From contig JANRJF010000343.1 in the NCBI GenBank assembly GCA_033764095.1, positions 1-28,465 on the forward strand: a DNA stretch of 28,465 bases, given 5' to 3'. The notes under the pieces are model-generated. The model had not been told where the DNA came from. It ran no database searches and saw only the letters and a list, made by a program, of their open reading frames with translations. The stretch is from JBDTMT01 sp033764095. GTDB lineage: Bacteria > Desulfobacterota > Binatia > HRBIN30 > CADEER01. This document shows, in pieces, positions 24,241-28,465 of this stretch. The position numbers were made by a program, and so were the translations under genes. Every line of letters starts with the position of its first letter. Within the stretch, counting starts at the first letter, position 1.

Positions 24241-26505
24241 ATGCCGAGCGGCTCAGCATCCTTCTGGCGTGTGCTCTACGCGCTCACGCTGGCGGTGGCG
24301 CTGGCGGCGCGGGCTGACGCGACCACCTTCGTGCGCATGGACGCAAACGATCTCGCGCGCGCGTCGGATGCTGCACTGATCGGCACCGTGCAGGCAGTGC
24401 GCGGCGTCGATGGCGCGGCCACCGAAGTGGTGCTGGCGGCGGAGCAGGTGGTGCTCGGCAGCCTGCCGGCGGGGACGGTGACGTTGCGCGAGCCAGGCGG
24501 TGGCGCGAGCGGAACCAGGCAGCGCGTCTTCGGCGCGCCGCGTTATCGGATCGGCGAGCGCGTCCTGGTGTTCGTACGCCGCGGTCGCAACGGTGTGTTG
24601 CACACCACCGCGCTGGCGATGGGCAAGTACACGCTGTCGTCCGGCGCGGACGGCAGCGAGCAGGCGACGCGCGACTTCGGCGACGCGACGCTGGTCATCG
24701 ACCCCGACAGCGGCCACGCTCAGGCGGGTGGCGCCGAGGCCCCGCAACGCCTCGCAGCCGTGCTGCAGCGCATGCGCTCGGGCAAGGCGTGGCCGGCGGC
24801 GCCGGCAGGCAAGCGCTCGCGCGCCGTCGCGCCGGCGGCGCCGCCGGCGGCGAGCTTCACCTTCCTGGGGGTGCCGTCGCGCTGGTTCGAGCCCGACGCC
24901 GGCGAGGTGGTGCGCTTCGGCATCGATCCGGCCGGCGACGACGCGCTCGGCGCCGACGTCGCCTGGGCAGCGGCCAGCGCGGCGCTCGACGCCTGGAGCA
25001 GCGTGCCGGACGCCGCGCTGCGGCTGAGCGCCGAGCCGTTGAACGAGACGTTCGGCTTCGACGGCTGCGACGGCGCCAACCGCATCGTCTTCAACGATCC
25101 GTTCGAGGAAATCGACGCGCCGGTGGACTGCCGCGGCGTGCTCGGCATCGGCGGCTACTGCTACGACGGCGATACCCGCACGGTGAACGGCACGACCTTC
25201 AACCGCATCGGTCTCGGCAAGGTGATCATCGCCGACGGTTGGGGCGACTGCGCGGTGTGGACGCCGTGCAATCTGGCGGAGGTGGTGACGCACGAGGTCG
25301 GCCACGCCATCGGCCTCGGCCACTCGGCCGAGTCGAGCGCGACGATGGCCGCCGCGGCGCGCTTCGACGGCCGCTGCGCCGGCCTCGGCGCCGACGACCT
25401 CGCCGGCGTGCGCGCCGTCTATCCAGTGGTCGCGACGCCGACCGCGACGCCGACCTTCACCGCGCTGCCGCCGACCGACACGCCCAACCCGCTGCCGACC
25501 CGCACCCCGAGCCTGACGCCGACGCGGACGGTGCGCGTCCCGACGCCGACGCCGGGCGCCGGCGAGCGCGTCGTCAGCGGGCGCATCACCTACTACGGCA
25601 GCGGCGACGGCGTGCCAGGCGTCGAGGTCACCCTGCGCGGGGGCACGCCGCGCCAGCTCACCACCGGTTCCTCCGGCATCTTCACCTTCGGCGACCTGCC
25701 ATTGGCGAGTTGGAGCGTCGAGCCGCGCAAGCTCGACGACGGCGCGCCGGGCGCGATCAGCGCGCTCGACGCGGCGCGCGCCCTGCAGTTCGCCAGCGGC
25801 GTGCTGGCGCCCGACAGTGAGCACGGCGTTGCCTGCGACGTCACCGGCAACGGCAGCGTCACCGGGCTCGACGCGGAGCGCATCCTGCAGCGCAGTCTCG
25901 GCGACAGCCGACGCTTCGCCGCCGCCGCGGCGTGCGAGTCCGACTTCGTCTTCTTTCCGTTCGCCGCGCCGGCGAACAATCAGGAAACCATCTTCCCCGC
26001 CCTGCGCCTCGGCGACTGCCGGATGGGCGGGGTGAGCTACACGCCGCTGGTCGAGTTCGCCGGCGCGCAGGGGTTTCGCGCCGCGCTGCTCGGCGACTGC
26101 GACGGCAGCTGGCGGTCGTCCGACCCGCGCAGCGCCGAGCCGGAGCTCGCCCCGGAGGGCAGCCGACTGGTGAGCACGCTGCGTCGCCAGCGCGGCAACC
26201 GCTGGCGCATGCTGATCGGTGTGGTGACGCCGGCGGCGCCGAACAGCCTGGCGTTGGAGCTGCGCTTCGATCCGACCCGCATCGCCGCCGGCCTGGCGCG
26301 GCTGGTGCGGCTCGGCGACGACGCCATGGTACAGACGCAGGTCATCCAGCCGGGGCGCCTGGCGATCGCGGTGGCTTCGGCGCAGCCGTTGCATGCCGAC
26401 GGCCGCGCGATGCTGGTGGTCGACTTCACCGCCCTCGCCGAGGATCTCAGCGGCCGCTCGGTGCGCGCCTACAACGTCCGCATCGACGACCGCGTCGTGC
26501 CCTAG
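24241..26505 (+). CDS. Secreted matrixin-type metalloprotease with dockerin-like and cohesin-like regions
   Basis: A 754-residue exported protein. After a signal peptide (about 1-28, ending RADA) comes a beta-rich region (about 29-190, opening TTFVRMDANDLARASD) often seen ahead of such proteases. The M10A-type catalytic domain (about 200-395) has H351-E-V-G-H355-A-I-G-L-G-H361 and a Met-turn near M369. A Pro/Thr linker (about 397-440) leads to a carboxypeptidase-regulatory-like domain (SGRITYYGSGDGVPGVEVT), two dockerin-like Asp repeats (about 505-555: ISALDAARALQ and VTGNGSVTGLDAERILQ) and a cohesin-like C-terminal domain (about 650-754: LALELRFDPTRI, LVVDFTA). The ATG at 24241 begins the signal peptide; a GTG 69 nt upstream is less likely. 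No clear ribosome site. Confidence 0.85.
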   Translation: MPSGSASFWRVLYALTLAVALAARADATTFVRMDANDLARASDAALIGTVQAVRGVDGAATEVVLAAEQVVLGSLPAGTVTLREPGGGASGTRQRVFGAPRYRIGERVLVFVRRGRNGVLHTTALAMGKYTLSSGADGSEQATRDFGDATLVIDPDSGHAQAGGAEAPQRLAAVLQRMRSGKAWPAAPAGKRSRAVAPAAPPAASFTFLGVPSRWFEPDAGEVVRFGIDPAGDDALGADVAWAAASAALDAWSSVPDAALRLSAEPLNETFGFDGCDGANRIVFNDPFEEIDAPVDCRGVLGIGGYCYDGDTRTVNGTTFNRIGLGKVIIADGWGDCAVWTPCNLAEVVTHEVGHAIGLGHSAESSATMAAAARFDGRCAGLGADDLAGVRAVYPVVATPTATPTFTALPPTDTPNPLPTRTPSLTPTRTVRVPTPTPGAGERVVSGRITYYGSGDGVPGVEVTLRGGTPRQLTTGSSGIFTFGDLPLASWSVEPRKLDDGAPGAISALDAARALQFASGVLAPDSEHGVACDVTGNGSVTGLDAERILQRSLGDSRRFAAAAACESDFVFFPFAAPANNQETIFPALRLGDCRMGGVSYTPLVEFAGAQGFRAALLGDCDGSWRSSDPRSAEPELAPEGSRLVSTLRRQRGNRWRMLIGVVTPAAPNSLALELRFDPTRIAAGLARLVRLGDDAMVQTQVIQPGRLAIAVASAQPLHADGRAMLVVDFTALAEDLSGRSVRAYNVRIDDRVVP

Positions 26506-26521
26506 CCCGGCCGGATCGGCA

Positions 26522-27808
26522 TCAGGCGGCGGCGAGTTGCTCGGGGTCGCGCTGCGGGCGCGGCAGCGGCGTCGCCAGCGTGAAGTAGAACGTGGCGCCG
26601 CGGCCGGGGGCGGAGTCGGCCCAGATGCGACCGCCGTGGCGGCGCACGACCCGTTGCGCGGTGGCCAGGCCGACGCCGGCACCCTCGTACTCCTCCACCG
26701 TGTGCAGGCGCTGGAAGGGGCGGAAGAGCTTGTCGGCGTACGCGAGGTCGAAGCCGCAGCCGTCGTCGCGCACGTAGTAGGCCTGCTCGCCGTCCTGGCC
26801 GGTGACGCCGAAGGCGATGCGCGCGTGCGGCTGGCGGCTGGTGTACTTCCAGGCGTTGCCGAGCAGGTTCTCCAGCAGCACGCGCAACAGGCGCGGGTCA
26901 CCGCGCGCGATGACGCCGGTCTGGATCTCGGCGGTCACCTGGCGGTGCGGTTGGGTGCGCTGCAGGTCGCCGACAATGCTGCGCGCCAGGCCGCTCAGGT
27001 CGATGGCCTCGAAGTGCATCTCGCTGCGCGTCAGCCGCGACAGCTGCAGCAGATCGTCGATCAGCTGTCCCATGCGGCTGGTGTTGGTGCGCACGCGGCG
27101 CAGGTAGTCCTGGCCCTGCGCGTCGATCACGTCGGCGTAGTCCTCGAGCAACGCCTGGCTGAACGCGTCGATGGCGCGCAGCGGCGCGCGCAGGTCGTGC
27201 GAGACGGAATAGGCGAAGGCCGACAGCTCGTGATTGGTGGCGGTGAGGTCGGCGGTGCGTTGTTCGACCAGGCGCTCGAGGTCGGCAAATGCCTGCTCGC
27301 GCACCCGGCGCTGCTCGCGGCGGGTGCGGTCGATCAGGTAGCCGTAGAACGCGGCGGTGGTGAACAGGAAGGGCAGACGGATCAGCGACGGCGACTGCCA
27401 CCACGACAGGATCGTGCCGTTGGCGCGCAGGACATAGAGGTAGGCGGCGCAGACCACGATGGCGGTGAGGGCGATGACCTGCAGGCTCTCGCCGATCGCC
27501 GCCAGCAGCAGCACGAAGAAGTAGAGATAGAAGAAGTCGGCGCCGAACGAGCCGCTGTAGACCAGCGTGGCGGTGATCCAGAGGGTGTCGAAGACGATCA
27601 CGCCGGCGCTGAACAGCGACCGCTGGGTGAGCCGTTCCGGGAGTTGTGCACAGGCGACGTTCGAGGCCAGCGCCAGGACGATCAGCAGCATGACGCCGAG
27701 TGGCGGCATGGCGAACTGCCGCTCGACCAGCAGCAGGTAGGCGGTCGAGACGATCAGCGTATAGCGCAGGAGCAAAAACGCTCGGCTGCCACTCAGGTTC
27801 AACTGCAT
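26522..27808 (-). CDS. Membrane sensor histidine kinase
   Basis: A 428-residue hybrid-free kinase. Residues 10-160 hold about five or six hydrophobic spans with short loops and no large periplasmic domain, so the signal is likely sensed in the membrane. A helical linker (about 160-200) leads to a HisKA domain with FAYSVSHDLRAPLRAI (H204), then HATPase_c: N-box LLENLLGNAWKY, G1 DDGCGFD, G2 GAGVGLATA. The phosphorylation helix resembles that of phytochrome-like kinases. GGGAGG lies 5 nt before the ATG at 27808, favouring it over an in-frame start 24 nt upstream. No response regulator is adjacent. The gene is convergent with the matrixin gene, 16 bp apart. Confidence 0.9.
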   Translation of the reverse strand: MQLNLSGSRAFLLLRYTLIVSTAYLLLVERQFAMPPLGVMLLIVLALASNVACAQLPERLTQRSLFSAGVIVFDTLWITATLVYSGSFGADFFYLYFFVLLLAAIGESLQVIALTAIVVCAAYLYVLRANGTILSWWQSPSLIRLPFLFTTAAFYGYLIDRTRREQRRVREQAFADLERLVEQRTADLTATNHELSAFAYSVSHDLRAPLRAIDAFSQALLEDYADVIDAQGQDYLRRVRTNTSRMGQLIDDLLQLSRLTRSEMHFEAIDLSGLARSIVGDLQRTQPHRQVTAEIQTGVIARGDPRLLRVLLENLLGNAWKYTSRQPHARIAFGVTGQDGEQAYYVRDDGCGFDLAYADKLFRPFQRLHTVEEYEGAGVGLATAQRVVRRHGGRIWADSAPGRGATFYFTLATPLPRPQRDPEQLAAA

Positions 27809-27969
27809 TGGGCCTCCCGGGCGACCGTCCACCAGGCGGCGGAATCGGGGGTTGCGTCAAGCCGGTGACGGTCGCAGGTGCGCATAGGTCCGCAGGTGAC
27901 TAGTCGAGCGACGAGCGGTGCAAGTGGGAGGCCAGGGAAGACCCGCGGCAGGCTCGTGACCGTACTGTG

Positions 27970-28101
27970 GTAGCGCGGGCCTCCGTGCCCGCCGTCGAGA
28001 TCGGCGATATGCGCGTCGTGGAGCGTGGACGAGGCGGCCTCGTCACCAAGTCGCGCCGCGCGCATCGCCGATCTGGGGGCGGGCGCGGAGGCGCGCGCTA
28101 C
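27970..28101. repeat. Long inverted GTAG-headed REP-like pair with covarying stem (family A, copy 5)
   Basis: The left unit (27970-27993) is GTAGC plus GCGGGC-ctccgt-GCCCGC; the right unit (28078-28101) is its inverse with three changes. Compared with copies 1 and 3, where the stem is GCGGCC/GGCCGC, here both halves of the stem change together, so pairing is kept. A second inverted pair, AGATCGGCGAT and ATCGCCGATCT, lies inside, extending the palindrome to about 130 bp. It ends 1 bp before the stop codon of the hydrolase gene. Bases 27809-27969 show nothing else. Confidence 0.75.
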
Positions 28102-28102
28102 C

Positions 28103-28465
28103 TCACTTGAGGAACTGCGCGATGCGGGTGCCGATCAACTCCGGGTGCGCGAGCAGGAAATGGTGGCCGCCGGGAACCGTCTCATGCTCGGCGCTCGGCA
28201 GGGCGCTTCGCATGGCGGCGAGTTGGGTCGGGCCGATCACGGTGCTGTCGGCGCCGCGCAGGATGAGCGTCGGGCAGCGCACCTGGGCGAGCAGCGGCAG
28301 CAGGTCCTCGACGCGGCTGCCGCTCAGCGACAACACGGCGCGGTCGACGCGCAGCGCCCAGCCGCCGCCGTGGCACGGGCCGACCGCGTGACGCGCGAGC
28401 CGCGCGTGCACGTGCGGCGGGATGTCGGGCTCGCGCGGCGTCAGCCGGAAGGCGGCCTCGGCGGC
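28103..28465 (-). CDS. Alpha/beta hydrolase, C-terminal part (runs off the right edge)
   Basis: The last 120 residues of a gene whose start lies beyond the window; the frame is open to base 28465. The sequence VEDLLPLLAQVRCPTLILRGADS (strand plus acid residue D in GADS) and the final GGHHFLLAHPELI (catalytic His) are typical for the C-terminus of alpha/beta-hydrolase-fold esterases, thioesterases or haloperoxidase-like enzymes. The nucleophile elbow lies outside the window. The stop TGA abuts a GTAG repeat pair. Confidence 0.85.
   Translation of the reverse strand, partial: AAEAAFRLTPREPDIPPHVHARLARHAVGPCHGGGWALRVDRAVLSLSGSRVEDLLPLLAQVRCPTLILRGADSTVIGPTQLAAMRSALPSAEHETVPGGHHFLLAHPELIGTRIAQFLK

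Noticed and set aside
24253..26901. An 882-codon open frame on the minus strand
   Set aside because: It is antisense to the matrixin; its first part is the kinase gene in another frame.

Overview
The window is very G+C-rich (about 70% by eye), densely coded, and has no phage, plasmid, rRNA or tRNA genes that I can see. It looks like a chromosomal piece of an uncultured, large-genome environmental bacterium. Secreted multidomain proteins with dockerin-like repeats, a LamG domain, Cys-rich DGNPCT-type segments, Pro/Thr linkers and InlB-type repeats, together with P450 and phytanoyl-dioxygenase genes, fit Myxococcota or Binatota (former deltaproteobacteria). That placement is inference; no marker gene here settles it.

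Layout, left to right. 1-3020: a lipoprotein-type metallophosphoesterase (-), a DUF1330 protein (+), a heptamer tandem array, a polytopic membrane protein (-) and a MITE-like C/G-run element. 3110-7408 (-): a 1432-residue secreted protein that joins dockerin-like, LamG, repeated Cys/NQFG modules and Cys-rich segments to a divergent membrane-dipeptidase (M19)-like domain. 7722-12254 (+): a stand-alone CHASE2 protein, then a tight run of a small exported SH3-like protein, an M48 peptidase with helical repeats and a cytochrome P450. 12317-13834 (-): a secreted protein with two InlB-type repeats. 14053-15180 (+): an RlmN-family radical SAM enzyme. 15311-15802 (-): a small exported protein. 15948-18572 (+): a two-gene module of a 99-residue beta-rich protein and a metzincin-like protease with no signal peptide. 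18789-20003 (-): an SCP2-like/PhyH fusion. 20346-21209 (+): a minimal CheA-like protein. 21577-23847 (+): a clan GH-D-like glycosidase. 24241-26505 (+): a secreted matrixin with dockerin-like and cohesin-like regions. 26522-27808 (-): a membrane histidine kinase. 28103 to the right edge (-): the C-terminus of an alpha/beta hydrolase.

The intergenic spaces are the most unusual part. Two families of paired inverted repeats fill many of them. Family A has units that begin with GTAG followed by a 6-bp hairpin, arranged as five head-to-head pairs; one pair shows compensatory stem changes, as in REP/BIME elements moved by RAYT transposases. Family B consists of longer, more A+T-rich palindromes; three carry arms of the CCACGGATTACACGGA type and two carry related arms. 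Both families press directly on coding ends: the rlmN C-terminus and stop lie inside a family B element, the stop of the glycosidase lies inside a family A pair, and its start lies at the end of a duplicated family B arm.

Functionally, the window suggests a cell investing in surface and secreted proteolysis and adhesion (M48, matrixin, M19-like, LamG, InlB), with orphan sensory proteins and a few oxidative enzymes. No single coherent pathway joins them. The best candidates for something undescribed are the signal-less metzincin with its small partner, the M19-like mega-protein, and the GTAG repeat family.
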